A stretch of DNA of 64,000 nucleotides from Pseudodesulfovibrio pelocollis. Lineage in GTDB: Bacteria > Desulfobacterota > Desulfovibrionia > Desulfovibrionales > Desulfovibrionaceae. The notes under the pieces are model-generated. The model searched no databases and was not told the DNA's origin. It saw only the letters and a program-made list of their open reading frames with translations. Below, piece by piece: positions 44,413-53,159 of this stretch (position 1 is the first letter of the stretch; each line of letters starts with the position of its first letter). The stretch lies in contig NZ_JASTWE010000006.1 of assembly GCF_030282845.1 (NCBI RefSeq), positions 1 through 64,000 on the forward strand, given 5' to 3'. The translations under genes were made by a program, and so were the position numbers.

Positions 44413-45507
44413 TTGAGCTTCGAATTACTGAACAAATTTCGCGATCCCGAGTTGTGTGGCAAGGTGCTGGACACCCTGCGGGCCGAGCTTTCCGGCGGCC
44501 TGCGCTTCATGGAGGTGTGCGGCACCCACACCGTGGCCATATTCCAGAGCGGGCTGCGCTCCCTGCTGCCCGAGGAGATCATCCACCTGAGCGGGCCGGG
44601 CTGCCCGGTCTGCGTCACCCACGAGTCCGAGGTCAACGCCTTTCTCGATCTGGCGGGCAGAGACAACGTGATCATGGCCACCTTTGGCGACCTGATGCGC
44701 GTGCCCGGCCACCATGGGCGCAACCTGAAGAAGGCCCAGGCCGACGGCGCCCGGGTCAAGGTCGTGTACTCGCCCTTTGATACCCTCAAGCTGGCCCGTG
44801 AGAATCCGGGCGATCTCGTGGTCTTCATCGGCGTGGGCTTCGAGACCACGGCCCCGACCATCGCCGCCACCATGAAGATGGCCCGGGAGCAGGGCATCGA
44901 CAACCTGCGCGTGCTCTGCTTTCACAAGACAGTGCCCGCCGCCCTGGAGGTGCTCCTGGCCGACGAGCGGGCGGGCATCGAGGGATTCATCCTGCCCGGT
45001 CACGTTTCGGCCATCATCGGCCTTGAGCCGTACAAGTTCATCGCCGAAAAATACGGGAAGTCCGCCGTGATCGCCGGGTTCGAGCCCCTGGACATCCTCC
45101 AGGCGCTGCTCTCCATGGTGCGCTGGCGCAATGCGGGCGAGGCCCATGTGGTCAACAGCTACACCCGCATCGTCAGCGACGGGGGCAATGCCAAGGCGCG
45201 CGAGATCATGTACGAGGTCTTCGAGCCGTCCGACGCCCTGTGGCGCGGCATCGGCTGCATCCCGGGCAGCGGCCTCGAAATCCGGCCCGAGTGGGAGTCC
45301 TTTGACGCCAAGAAGACCTTCGGCATCGTCATCGAAGAGGGGGCGGCCCTGCCCGGCTGCAAGTGCGGCGACATCCTCAAGGGCATCAAGCGGCCCGACG
45401 AGTGTCCCCTGTTCAAGAAGGCCTGCACCCCGGCCAACCCTGTGGGCCCGTGCATGGTCTCCACCGAGGGCAGCTGCGCCGCCTACTACAAATACAAACT
45501 GGATTAG
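44413..45507 (+). CDS. hypD: HypD, hydrogenase Fe(CN)2CO centre assembly factor
   Basis: Iron-sulfur scaffold that builds the Fe(CN)2CO group of NiFe hydrogenases with HypC; 364 residues from TTG 44413. The family Cys motifs are present: FMEVCGTHTVAIFQSGL, LSGPGCPVCVTHE, GVGFETTAPT, then PGCKCGDILKG and CPLFKKACTP, with C-terminal GPCMVSTEGSCAAYYKY. The TTG has GGGGGGA about 5 nt before it; an ATG at 44359 would add 18 residues. hypE follows after 2 bp. Confidence 0.95.
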   Translation: MSFELLNKFRDPELCGKVLDTLRAELSGGLRFMEVCGTHTVAIFQSGLRSLLPEEIIHLSGPGCPVCVTHESEVNAFLDLAGRDNVIMATFGDLMRVPGHHGRNLKKAQADGARVKVVYSPFDTLKLARENPGDLVVFIGVGFETTAPTIAATMKMAREQGIDNLRVLCFHKTVPAALEVLLADERAGIEGFILPGHVSAIIGLEPYKFIAEKYGKSAVIAGFEPLDILQALLSMVRWRNAGEAHVVNSYTRIVSDGGNAKAREIMYEVFEPSDALWRGIGCIPGSGLEIRPEWESFDAKKTFGIVIEEGAALPGCKCGDILKGIKRPDECPLFKKACTPANPVGPCMVSTEGSCAAYYKYKLD

Positions 45508-45509
45508 TC

Positions 45510-46514
45510 ATGAGCGACAAGGTTTTACTCGATTACGGCAGCGGCGGTCGCGCCTCGCAGCGGCTCATCTCGGAACTCTTTCTCAAGCACTTGGGCAACG
45601 ACGAACTGAACCGGCTCAACGACGCGGCCGAGCTGACCGTGTCCGGCCGCATCGCCATGAGCACGGACTCCTTCACCGTGGACCCCATCTTCTTCCCCGG
45701 CGGCAACATCGGCTCCCTGGCCGTGCACGGCACGGTCAACGACGTGGCCATGATGGGCGCCGTGCCCCGGTATATGACCTGCGCCTATATCATAGAGGAA
45801 GGGCTGCCCATGGACGATCTCGAAAGGATCGTGGCCTCCATGGGCGAGGCCGTGCGCGAGGCCGGGGTGATCATCGTTTCCGGCGACACCAAGGTGGTGC
45901 CCAGGGGGGCGTTGGACAAGATATTCATCAACACCACCGGCATCGGCGAGATCATCGTGGACCCGGCCCCCAGCGGCGACCGCGCCCGGCCCGGCGATGC
46001 GGTGCTCATCTCCGGCACCATCGGCGACCACGGCCTGACCATCCTCGGCACCCGCGAAGGTCTTGATTTCCAGTCCAAGGTCGAGAGCGACAGCGCGTCG
46101 CTGAACCACCTGCTGGTTCGGCTGGTGCGCGAGCTGCCCGAGGTCCATGTGCTGCGCGATCCCACGCGCGGCGGGCTTGCCACCACCCTCAACGAGATCA
46201 CCCACAGCTCGGGCGTGTGCTGCGAGCTGGACGAGGCGTCCCTGCCCGTGCGTCCCGAGGTGGCGGGCGGCTGCTCCATCCTTGGCCTGGACCCGCTCTA
46301 TCTGGCCAACGAGGGCAAGTTCCTGTGCGTCCTGCCCGAGGCCCATGCGTCGAAAGCCCTGGAGATCATGCGCGCCGACCCGCTGGGTCGCGACGCCTGC
46401 CGCATCGGCACCATGACCGATGCGAACCCGGGCAAGGTGGTGCTCGTCACTCACCTGGGCGGCAAACGGCTGCTGGGCATGCTCGAAGGCGAGCAGTTGC
46501 CTCGCATCTGCTGA
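45510..46514 (+). CDS. hypE: HypE, thiocarbamate-dehydrating cyanide-donor enzyme
   Basis: ATP-dependent enzyme that dehydrates the thiocarboxamide on its own C-terminal Cys to thiocyanate; 334 residues. It starts MSDKVLLDYGSGGRASQ, has GTVNDVAMMGA and SGDTKVVPRGALD, and ends in the diagnostic PRIC. The gap from hypD is 2 bp. A duplicated copy of its last 12 bases lies just past the stop codon. HypF, HypC, HypA and HypB are not here. Confidence 0.97.
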   Translation: MSDKVLLDYGSGGRASQRLISELFLKHLGNDELNRLNDAAELTVSGRIAMSTDSFTVDPIFFPGGNIGSLAVHGTVNDVAMMGAVPRYMTCAYIIEEGLPMDDLERIVASMGEAVREAGVIIVSGDTKVVPRGALDKIFINTTGIGEIIVDPAPSGDRARPGDAVLISGTIGDHGLTILGTREGLDFQSKVESDSASLNHLLVRLVRELPEVHVLRDPTRGGLATTLNEITHSSGVCCELDEASLPVRPEVAGGCSILGLDPLYLANEGKFLCVLPEAHASKALEIMRADPLGRDACRIGTMTDANPGKVVLVTHLGGKRLLGMLEGEQLPRIC

Positions 46515-46559
46515 CATGACCCGCATCTGCTGATACGGCCCGCTTCCACCCGCAAAAAG

Positions 46560-46592
46560 AAACGGCCCTCGGATATTTCCGAAGGCCGTTTT
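46560..46592. terminator. Bidirectional terminator between hypE and cheV
   Basis: Stem AAACGGCC (46560-46567) with GGCCGTTT (46584-46591), plus an inner TCGG/CCGA, ending in TTTT. Its A-rich 5' side gives a T-run on the minus strand as well, so it can end both convergent genes. Confidence 0.88.
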
Positions 46593-46611
46593 CTCGTCAG
46601 TGGAAAGGTGC

Positions 46612-47607
46612 TCAGCGCTTCTTCTTGTGTGTCTCGATGAGGGCGGCGGCGCGCTGGGCGAGGTACGTGATCTCGGGCTTGGATATCTGGTCGTCCGCGC
46701 CCACGGCCTCGCCCCGGTAGCGCAGCTTCTCGGTGATCAGCGAGGAGAAGAGGATGACCGGGATGTCGCGCAGGACGGGGTCGTCCTTGATGCGCCGGGT
46801 CAGGTGGTGGCCGTCCATCATGGGCATTTCGATGTCCGAGACGATGACCTGGACGTAATCCGTGATGGGGCGGCCTTCATCCACGGCGCTCTGCTTGATC
46901 TCCTTGAGCCGGTCCCAGCACTCGCGGCCGTTGTTGGTCTTTTCCACGCGGAATCCGGCCTGGCCGAGCATGTCGCGGATCATTTCGCGGATGAGCGGGG
47001 AGTCGTCGGCGATGAGGGCGCGGTAGCGCTCCGCGGTGTTGAACTCCACATTGTCGTCGAGCTTGAGCCGCATCTCGGGGTTGAGCTCCGAGACGATGCG
47101 CTCAAGGTCAAGGATGAAGACGATGCGGTCATCGAACTTGACCACGCCGGTGATGGAGTCGCTCGACAGGGCCGAGACGTATTTGTTGGGTGCCTCGACA
47201 TCCTCCCAGCTGATGCGGTGGATGCGGGTGACGCCCGAGACCATGAAGGCCGAGGTGACCTGATTGAATTCGGTGACGATGACCTTGGGCGGTTCGTTTT
47301 CCACGCGGCGTTTCTTGAGCCACATGGCGAGATCGAGCAGGGGAATGATGCGCGAGCGCAGGTTGAAGGCGCCGAGCACGGACACATGGGAGACCTCGGG
47401 CATTTCCGTGACATCGGGCATGCGGATGATTTCCAGCACCTTGGCGACGTTGACGCCGAAATAGCTCTTGCGCGTCTTGGGTGCCCCTTCGGTCCGGGGG
47501 GACGGCGAATCGTCGTTGTTCTTGGGAATTTCCTCAATGTAGAACTCGACGATTTCCAGTTCGTTGGTTCCCGCCTCAAGCAGGATTTCGCTCGTCTCGG
47601 TGGACAT
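46612..47607 (-). CDS. cheV: CheV, CheW-receiver chemotaxis coupling protein
   Basis: A 331-residue adaptor that couples receptors to CheA and can be phosphorylated. Residues about 35-180 form the CheW domain (KSYFGVNVAKVLEIIRMP, VLGAFNLRSRIIPLLDLAMWL, VVKFDDRIVFILDLERIV). Residues about 205-331 form the receiver: ALIADDSPLIREMI, phospho-site VIVSDIEMPMMDG, SSLI, and SKPE. The receiver acceptor Asp and the acidic pair are intact. It is isolated and convergent with hypE. Its kinase is presumably a CheA elsewhere, or the P1-less one in this window (not shown). Confidence 0.95.
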   Translation of the reverse strand: MSTETSEILLEAGTNELEIVEFYIEEIPKNNDDSPSPRTEGAPKTRKSYFGVNVAKVLEIIRMPDVTEMPEVSHVSVLGAFNLRSRIIPLLDLAMWLKKRRVENEPPKVIVTEFNQVTSAFMVSGVTRIHRISWEDVEAPNKYVSALSSDSITGVVKFDDRIVFILDLERIVSELNPEMRLKLDDNVEFNTAERYRALIADDSPLIREMIRDMLGQAGFRVEKTNNGRECWDRLKEIKQSAVDEGRPITDYVQVIVSDIEMPMMDGHHLTRRIKDDPVLRDIPVILFSSLITEKLRYRGEAVGADDQISKPEITYLAQRAAALIETHKKKR

Positions 47608-47673
47608 GGGGCACCGTTTCCTTTCAAAAGAGAGTACGAAAACGAGAAGGTCGATCAGGCGTGGTTGTAACCG

Positions 47674-48693
47674 TTATTGGCAAATCACGTCAACAAGCGT
47701 TTCCGGCGTGAGGCCGTCTGCGGGTTCAAGATGGGCGATGGTCGCCGCCGCCGCCTCGAGGGCCGGCCAGTCGCGGCATTCGAGCAGGGAGGCGCGCAGG
47801 GCGCGGATGCCCTTGAGCCCCTTGGCGTAGCGGGGAATGATGGAGCGGATCTTGCGAAAGGACCGGCCGTCGCCTTCATGCTCGCGGGTCAGCCGGATGT
47901 GCTCGCGCACGATCTCTGCCAGGGCCGCGCCGTCGCGCGCGGGCGGCTGCTCCCCGGCCAGCAGGGCGCGGAAGCGGGCGAAGATGGACGGATCGTAGAG
48001 CGCGCCCCGGGCGAACATGACCGCGTCCACCCCGGTCTGTTCCACGCAGCGCACCCCGTCCTCGGCCGTGAACAGATCGCCCGAGGCGATCACCGGGATG
48101 GAGACCGCACCCTTGAGCAGGGCGAGCTTGGACCAGTCGGCCTGGCCCGCGAACATCTGGCGGCCGTAGCGCGGGTGCAGGGTGACCCAGTGGACGCCCG
48201 CGCCCTCAAGCCGCCGGGCCAGATCAAGGTAGGTGTCAACACCCTTGTCGAACCCCAGGCGGAACTTGACGCCCACCCGCCCTCCCAAGGGATGGGCGGC
48301 GGCCCGCTCCACCATGATCGAGGCGATGCGGACCAGGGTGTCCGGGTCTTCCATGAGCTTCACGCCGCTGCCGGATTTGAGCACCTTGCGCACCGGGCAG
48401 CCCGCGTTGAGGTCGAAGTTGCGGTAGCCAAGGGCCACCAGCCTTTCCATGACCGGGCCGAAGAGTTCCGGGTCGGCCCCGAAGAGCTGGAGGACCATGG
48501 GGTTATCTTCAGGGCAGGTGGCGATGAGCCGCTGGGTGCCCTCGTTGCCAAAGGCCATGCCCTTGACGCTGACCATCTCGGAGCAGGCCACGGCGCATCC
48601 GTATCGTCGCGAAAGCAGACGAAAGGGCAGGTCGGAATACCCGGCCAGGGGCGCGAGCCACGGCTCGTCAGAGGCGATGCGAAACGATGTCAT
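47674..48693 (-). CDS. tRNA-dihydrouridine synthase
   Basis: FMN-dependent reductase of the Dus family, 339 residues, reducing uridines in tRNA. N-terminal PWLAPLAGYSDLPFRLL, the catalytic Cys in NFDLNAGCPVRKVL, RVGVKFRLGFD, the FMN phosphate region VIASGDLFTAEDG and DAVMFARGALYDP. Which of DusA/B/C it represents is not clear; the catalytic loop is closest to DusB-like forms. It is separated from the tRNA operon by a promoter-bearing gap. Confidence 0.9.
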   Translation of the reverse strand: MTSFRIASDEPWLAPLAGYSDLPFRLLSRRYGCAVACSEMVSVKGMAFGNEGTQRLIATCPEDNPMVLQLFGADPELFGPVMERLVALGYRNFDLNAGCPVRKVLKSGSGVKLMEDPDTLVRIASIMVERAAAHPLGGRVGVKFRLGFDKGVDTYLDLARRLEGAGVHWVTLHPRYGRQMFAGQADWSKLALLKGAVSIPVIASGDLFTAEDGVRCVEQTGVDAVMFARGALYDPSIFARFRALLAGEQPPARDGAALAEIVREHIRLTREHEGDGRSFRKIRSIIPRYAKGLKGIRALRASLLECRDWPALEAAAATIAHLEPADGLTPETLVDVICQ

Positions 48694-48793
48694 GGGCCAA
48701 GCTCATAATGGGAGTCGGTCGCGGAGTCAAAGGATTCGGACGTGGCCGCAGGGCGGTTCTGACTGGTATTTTGAAAAAACTTGCCGGGCAGGG

Positions 48794-48822
48794 TTGACAA
48801 AACAGGGACGAACAACTTAAAC
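48794..48822 (+). promoter_or_regulatory. Upstream promoter candidate for the tRNA-tuf operon
   Basis: TTGACA (48794-48799) and TTAAAC (48817-48822) at 17 bp spacing, about 110 bp before the first tRNA. Confidence 0.4.
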
Positions 48823-48885
48823 CGGCCCGTCTTCGAGCGCTTCAAGGGCGCATGCGTGCATCCGGTGAAAAAGCCGACGAAACGC

Positions 48886-48914
48886 TTGCTTTTTGACACC
48901 ATGGCGGATATAGA
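48886..48914 (+). promoter_or_regulatory. Promoter for the tRNA-tuf operon
   Basis: TTGCTT (48886-48891) and TATAGA (48909-48914) with 17 bp between them, so transcription would start about 10 bp before the mature 5' end of tRNA-Thr at 48930. This suits a short-leader tRNA promoter. Confidence 0.6.
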
Positions 48915-48929
48915 CTTCGTTCCCGATGA

Positions 48930-49005
48930 GCTGGCGTAGCTCAATTGGTAGAGCAGCTGATTTGTAATCAGCCGGTTGCGGGTTCAAGTCCCATCGCCAG
49001 CTCCA
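48930..49005 (+). tRNA. tRNA-Thr (TGT)
   Basis: 76 nt including an encoded CCA. Acceptor GCTGGCG pairs with CGCCAGC, the anticodon loop is TTTGTAA (TGT), and TTCAAGT closes the T arm. Confidence 0.96.
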
Positions 49006-49016
49006 AAGACACAAAT

Positions 49017-49102
49017 GGTGGGGTTCCCGAGTGGCCAAAGGGAACAGACTGTAAATCTGTCGTCGAACGACTTCGGAGGTTCAAATCCTCCCCCCACCAC
49101 CA
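49017..49102 (+). tRNA. tRNA-Tyr (GTA)
   Basis: 86 nt, class II with a long variable arm (GTCGTCGAACGACTTCG region). Acceptor GGTGGGG pairs with CCCCACC, the anticodon is GTA in CTGTAAA, and CCA is encoded. Confidence 0.95.
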
Positions 49103-49165
49103 AATTTTTTATAAGCCACGCTGTAGGAGGCGGTCCGGGACTGCTGTATGGACTACGGAGAGTGA

Positions 49166-49241
49166 GCGGGAATAGCTCAATGGCTAGAGCATCAGCCTTC
49201 CAAGCTGAGGGTTGCGGGTTCGAGTCCCGTTTCCCGCTCCA
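49166..49241 (+). tRNA. tRNA-Gly (TCC)
   Basis: 76 nt. Acceptor GCGGGAA pairs with TTCCCGC, the anticodon loop is CTTCCAA (TCC), and CCA is encoded. Confidence 0.96.
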
Positions 49242-49299
49242 TTACTCTAGCACTACCGTTGTCCATCCATACTCCTTATATACAAGCGTGGGCTCGCGT

Positions 49300-49375
49300 G
49301 CCCACGTAGCTCAGCAGGTAGAGCACATCCTTGGTAAGGATGAGGTCACCGGTTCAAATCCGGTCGTGGGCTCCA
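49300..49375 (+). tRNA. tRNA-Thr (GGT)
   Basis: 76 nt. Acceptor GCCCACG pairs with CGTGGGC, the anticodon loop is TTGGTAA (GGT), and CCA is encoded. Confidence 0.96.
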
Positions 49376-49449
49376 TAGTTCATGCCGTGTTAGCTTAGTA
49401 TTTAAAGTAATAAAAAAAACCTACACCACTTTTAGTTAGGGGGATCACA

Positions 49450-50643
49450 ATGGGAAAAGCAAAATTTCAGCGTAGCAAGCCGCACGTCAACATCGGTACC
49501 ATCGGTCACATCGACCATGGCAAGACCACGCTGACCGCAGCCATCACCAAGCTCGCCTTCCTCAGGGGTTTCGGCCAGTACGTCGCCTTTGACGAGATCG
49601 ACAAGGCGCCCGAGGAGAAGGAGCGCGGCATCACCATCGCCACCGCCCACGTCGAGTACGAGACCGCGAACCGTCACTACGCCCACGTGGACTGCCCCGG
49701 TCACGCCGACTACATCAAGAACATGATCACCGGTGCCGCCCAGATGGATGGTGCCATCCTCGTGTGCGCCGCCACCGACGGTCCCATGCCCCAGACCCGT
49801 GAGCACATCCTGCTCGCCCGTCAGGTGGGCGTGCCCGCCATGGTTGTCTTCCTCAACAAGTGCGACATGGTCGACGACGAGGAGCTGCTGGAGCTGGTGG
49901 AGCTTGAGGTTCGCGAGCTGCTGAGCAAGTACGAGTTCCCCGGCGACGACATCCCGGTCATCCGCGGCTCCGCCCTGAAGGGCCTGGAGTGCGAGAGCGC
50001 CGACGATCCGGACGCCAAGCCCATCTACGACCTGCTCGAAGCCTGCGACAACTACATCCCCGAGCCCGAGCGCGACATCGACATGCCGTTCCTCATGCCC
50101 GTGGAAGACGTGTTCTCCATCTCCGGCCGCGGCACCGTCATCACCGGCCGCATCGAGCGCGGTGTGGTCAAGGTCGGCGAGGAAATCGCCATCATCGGCA
50201 TCAAGGACACCATCAAGACCACCTGCACCGGCGTCGAGATGTTCCGCAAGATCCTCGACCAGGGTCAGGCCGGCGATAACGTGGGCCTGCTGATCCGCGG
50301 CGTGAAGCGTGAAGAGGTCGAGCGCGGCCAGGTTGCCGCCAAGCCCGGCTCCATCACCCCGCACACCAAGTTCAAGGCCGAGGTCTACGTCCTCTCCAAG
50401 GACGAGGGCGGCCGCCACACCCCGTTCTTCTCCGGCTACCGTCCGCAGTTCTACTTCCGCACCACTGACATCACCGGTGTCGTGGCCCTGGAAGAGGGTG
50501 TCGAGATGGTCATGCCCGGCGACAACGCCACCTTCAACGTCGAGCTCATCGCGCCCATCGCCATGGAACTCGGCCTGCGCTTCGCCATCCGCGAAGGCGG
50601 CCGCACCGTCGGCGCCGGTGTCGTCACCGAGATCGTGGAGTAA
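49450..50643 (+). CDS. tuf: Elongation factor Tu
   Basis: GTPase that brings aminoacyl-tRNA to the ribosome; 397 residues, full length. G1 is GHIDHGKTT (Ile in place of the usual Val), G2/switch [18 protein letters not shown]3 DCPGHADY, G4 NKCDMVDD; domains 2 and 3 end in [27 protein letters not shown] precedes the ATG. The gene follows four tRNA genes in the same arrangement as the tufB operon of E. coli. Confidence 0.99.
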   Translation: MGKAKFQRSKPHVNIGTIGHIDHGKTTLTAAITKLAFLRGFGQYVAFDEIDKAPEEKERGITIATAHVEYETANRHYAHVDCPGHADYIKNMITGAAQMDGAILVCAATDGPMPQTREHILLARQVGVPAMVVFLNKCDMVDDEELLELVELEVRELLSKYEFPGDDIPVIRGSALKGLECESADDPDAKPIYDLLEACDNYIPEPERDIDMPFLMPVEDVFSISGRGTVITGRIERGVVKVGEEIAIIGIKDTIKTTCTGVEMFRKILDQGQAGDNVGLLIRGVKREEVERGQVAAKPGSITPHTKFKAEVYVLSKDEGGRHTPFFSGYRPQFYFRTTDITGVVALEEGVEMVMPGDNATFNVELIAPIAMELGLRFAIREGGRTVGAGVVTEIVE

Positions 50644-50646
50644 TCC

Positions 50647-50796
50647 ATGCGCATCAACATTCAGCTGCAGTGCACCGAGTGCAAGCGTAAGAACTACGCC
50701 ACGCAGAAGAACAAGAAGAACACTACCGGTCGGTTGGAAGTGAACAAGTATTGTCCCTGGGACAAGAAACACACTGTCCACAAAGAGACCAAGTAG
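50647..50796 (+). CDS. rpmG: Ribosomal protein bL33
   Basis: A 49-residue large-subunit protein: [40 protein letters not shown]. Three of the four zinc-ribbon Cys are present (CTEC and one in CPWD); the fourth position is Asp, so zinc binding is probably lost or weakened. Three bases separate it from the tuf stop. Too short for the usual size cut-off, but unmistakable by sequence and context. Confidence 0.96.
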   Translation: MRINIQLQCTECKRKNYATQKNKKNTTGRLEVNKYCPWDKKHTVHKETK

Positions 50797-50808
50797 GTTC
50801 GATAGAGC

Positions 50809-50885
50809 AGGGGTATAGTTCCAACGGCTAGAACGCCGGTCTCCAAAACCGGATGTTGGGGGTTCGAATCCCTCTACCCCTGCCA
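50809..50885 (+). tRNA. tRNA-Trp (CCA)
   Basis: 77 nt. Acceptor AGGGGTA pairs with TACCCCT, the anticodon loop is CTCCAAA (CCA), with discriminator G and an encoded CCA end. It lies between rpmG and secE. Confidence 0.95.
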
Positions 50886-50909
50886 ACTCTGTTTGCAAGC
50901 GGGCGTTAC

Positions 50910-50939
50910 GGGGCCTTGACCGCAACACGGCAAGGCCCC
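50910..50939 (+). repeat. Hairpin between tRNA-Trp and secE
   Basis: A 9-bp perfect stem GGGGCCTTG / CAAGGCCCC with a 12-nt loop; outer arms AGCGGG / CCCGCT extend it. No T-run follows, so it looks like an RNA-processing or stability element rather than a terminator. Confidence 0.6.
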
Positions 50940-50971
50940 GCGACCCGCTCAATAATTTGGAAAAAGAAGTT

Positions 50972-51214
50972 ATGACCAAGAAAAAAGACAAGCAGTCCGC
51001 CACGGCGGTAGCATCCGGTCCGGTCGGGAAAATCAAGGAATTCATGGAGTTCTTTGAGGAATCCAAGGTCGAGATCAAGAAGGTTGTCTGGCCGACACGC
51101 AAGGAGACCATCAGCACCTGCGTGGCGGTGTTGCTCGTCAGCCTGGTCGTGGCTCTTTACCTGGGCATTGTTGACCTGGCGCTCTCCAAGATCGTCGAGG
51201 CCATACTGTCCTAG
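50972..51214 (+). CDS. secE: SecE, preprotein translocase subunit
   Basis: An 80-residue single-span SecE. The cytoplasmic amphipathic helix has FMEFFEESKVEIKKVVWPTRKE, the family signature, followed by one transmembrane segment (VAVLLVSLVVALYLGIVDLA). The start is ATG 50972 rather than TTG 50957. nusG follows, as in most bacteria. Confidence 0.96.
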   Translation: MTKKKDKQSATAVASGPVGKIKEFMEFFEESKVEIKKVVWPTRKETISTCVAVLLVSLVVALYLGIVDLALSKIVEAILS

Positions 51215-51249
51215 AAGTCCCTAGCTCTGGAGCAAAGGCTGGATCAAAC

Positions 51250-51807
51250 ATGGATGCCACAATGGAACAAGCAGCACCTCGCTCGCGCTGGTACATCGTT
51301 CACACCTATTCGGGGTTCGAACAGCGCGTGGAGCAGACCGTCCGGGAGATGATGCGGACAGGGCAGGACAAGGGCCTCATCGAAGAGGTTGTCATGCCCA
51401 CCGAGAAGATCGTCGAGATGGTCAAGGGGGAGCGCAAGACTTCCACCCGGAAATTCTACCCCGGGTACATCATGATCAAGATGATCTTGACCGATGACAC
51501 ATGGCATCTGATACAGTCCATCCCGCGCGTCACCGGCTTTGTGGGCGGGAAGAACCGTCCCACCCCCATGCGTGACAGCGAGGCGGAGAACATCCTCAAC
51601 ATGATGGAGAGCCGCCAGGAGAAGCCGCGTCCCAAGTTCAACTTCGAACGCGGGGACGAGGTGCGGGTCATCGACGGCCCTTTCAGCGGTTTCAACGGTG
51701 TTGTGGAAGAAGTCAATTACGACAAGGGAAAACTCAAGGTTTCCGTCTCCATCTTCGGGCGTCAGACTCCTGTGGAGCTCGACTTCGTCCAGGTGGACAA
51801 GGGATAG
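51250..51807 (+). CDS. nusG: NusG, transcription elongation/antitermination factor
   Basis: A 185-residue protein: NGN domain with RWYIVHTYSGFEQRVEQTVRE and PGYIMIKM, then TGFVGGKNRPTPM, and a C-terminal KOW domain with GDEVRVIDGPFSGFNGVVEEV and VSIFGRQTPVELDF. It couples RNA polymerase to the ribosome or to Rho. Followed by the ribosomal stalk genes. Confidence 0.98.
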   Translation: MDATMEQAAPRSRWYIVHTYSGFEQRVEQTVREMMRTGQDKGLIEEVVMPTEKIVEMVKGERKTSTRKFYPGYIMIKMILTDDTWHLIQSIPRVTGFVGGKNRPTPMRDSEAENILNMMESRQEKPRPKFNFERGDEVRVIDGPFSGFNGVVEEVNYDKGKLKVSVSIFGRQTPVELDFVQVDKG

Positions 51808-51852
51808 CCCGGAAATACTCGCCAACAGCGAAATTTCTCACCGAGGATTACA

Positions 51853-52278
51853 ATGGCCAAGAAAGAAATAGGAAAGATCAAGCTGCAGATTCCCGCCGGG
51901 AGTGCCAACCCCTCCCCGCCGGTTGGTCCGGCGCTGGGCCAGCATGGCGTGAACATCATGGAGTTCTGCAAGGCGTTCAACGCCAGGACGCAGGACCAGA
52001 AGGGGCTGATCATACCGGTCGTCATCACGGTCTTCGCAGACCGCTCCTTCGACTTCATCACCAAGACCCCTCCCGCTCCGGTGCTGCTGCTCAAGGCAGC
52101 CAAGCTGGAGAAGGGGTCCAGTGAACCCAACAAAGTGAAGGTCGGCAAGGTCACCAAGGCCCAGATCAAGGAAATTGCCGAAATGAAGATGCCCGACCTG
52201 AACGCCAACGACCTTGAGAAGGCCATGCTGCAGATTGAGGGCACCGCCCGCAGCATGGGCATCGAAGTCAAAGGCTAG
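51853..52278 (+). CDS. rplK: Ribosomal protein uL11
   Basis: A 141-residue GTPase-centre protein: [32 protein letters not shown], then [19 protein letters not shown] and the rRNA-binding C-terminal [20 protein letters not shown]. Confidence 0.99.
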   Translation: MAKKEIGKIKLQIPAGSANPSPPVGPALGQHGVNIMEFCKAFNARTQDQKGLIIPVVITVFADRSFDFITKTPPAPVLLLKAAKLEKGSSEPNKVKVGKVTKAQIKEIAEMKMPDLNANDLEKAMLQIEGTARSMGIEVKG

Positions 52279-52292
52279 CGAGGAAATACGAA

Positions 52293-53000
52293 ATGCCCAA
52301 GCATGGAAAGAAATACCGCAATGCCGTCGGCGACAGGGACACCACCCTGCGCGTTCAGGTCGAGGAAGGCGTGAAGACCGCCATTGAGAGCGCCTTCGCC
52401 AAGTTCGACGAGACAGTGGACGTGGCCATCAACCTCGGTGTTGACCCCAAGTACTCGGACCAGATGATCCGCGGTGCCGTCAGCCTGCCCAACGGGCTTG
52501 GCAAGGACGTGCGCGTGGTGGTCTTCTGCAAGCCCGAGAAGGTGGCCGAGGCCAAGGCCGCAGGTGCCGACTACGCGGGCTCCGACGACCTGGTCGAGAA
52601 GATTCAGGGCGGCTGGCTCGACTTCGACAAGGCCGTGGCCACCCCGGACATGATGGCCCTGGTCGGCAAGATCGGCCGCACACTCGGTCCCCGCGGCCTG
52701 ATGCCCAACGCCAAGACCGGCACCGTGACCATGGATGTGGCCAAGGCCGTGTCCGAGCTCAAGGCGGGCAAGGTCGAGTTCAAGGTGGACAAGGCCGGGG
52801 TGCTTCACGCGCCCATCGGCAAGGTCTCCTTTGGCACCGAGAAGCTGTGTGAAAACCTCAAGACCCTGCTGGCCCAGGTCATGCGCATGAAGCCTTCCAG
52901 CGCCAAGGGAACCTACATGAAGGCCATGGCCGTGGCCACCACCATGGGCCCCGGCGTGAAGATCGACCCCCTGGCCATCAGGAAGTTCATCGAAGCCTAG
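52293..53000 (+). CDS. rplA: Ribosomal protein uL1
   Basis: A 235-residue L1-stalk protein: [36 protein letters not shown], then [18 protein letters not shown], and C-terminal [20 protein letters not shown]. In many bacteria L1 represses its own operon; no clear L1-site was identified here. A strong hairpin follows 22 bp after the stop. Confidence 0.98.
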   Translation: MPKHGKKYRNAVGDRDTTLRVQVEEGVKTAIESAFAKFDETVDVAINLGVDPKYSDQMIRGAVSLPNGLGKDVRVVVFCKPEKVAEAKAAGADYAGSDDLVEKIQGGWLDFDKAVATPDMMALVGKIGRTLGPRGLMPNAKTGTVTMDVAKAVSELKAGKVEFKVDKAGVLHAPIGKVSFGTEKLCENLKTLLAQVMRMKPSSAKGTYMKAMAVATTMGPGVKIDPLAIRKFIEA

Positions 53001-53021
53001 CAGGCGGATACTGGAATACCG

Positions 53022-53043
53022 GGCGGCCCTCGCGGGTCGCCCT
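53022..53043 (+). repeat. GC-rich hairpin after rplA
   Basis: A 9-bp stem with one G-U (GGGCGGCCC / GGGTCGCCC) and a TCGC loop. It is followed directly by the -10-like TATAAT (53047-53052). Without a T-run it more likely limits read-through or protects the upstream 3' end than terminates fully. Confidence 0.6.
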
Positions 53044-53052
53044 GGATATAAT

Positions 53053-53159
53053 CGCACGGAGAGTTGAGTCAGAGAAGGCAGGTGGGACCGTGATCCCTTA
53101 ATACCCTGCTCAGACAACGCTTTGACCTGCTTTCCGGGCCGAACGACGAGGAGTGGTGG
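53053..53159 (+). ncRNA. rplJ leader (L10/L12 autoregulatory element)
   Basis: The leader contains GCAGG (53078-53082) pairing with CCTGC (53105-53109), an inner GGGA/TCCC stem, and the internal-loop sequence TTAATACCCTGCTCAGAC, a pattern typical of the L10-binding kink-turn leader upstream of rplJ. Excess L10-L12 would bind here and repress rplJL. Confidence 0.6.

Noticed and set aside
48690-48944. 84-residue minus frame before the tRNA cluster
   Set aside because: It overlaps the promoter region and tRNA-Thr start; composition is not coding-like and no ribosome site is present.
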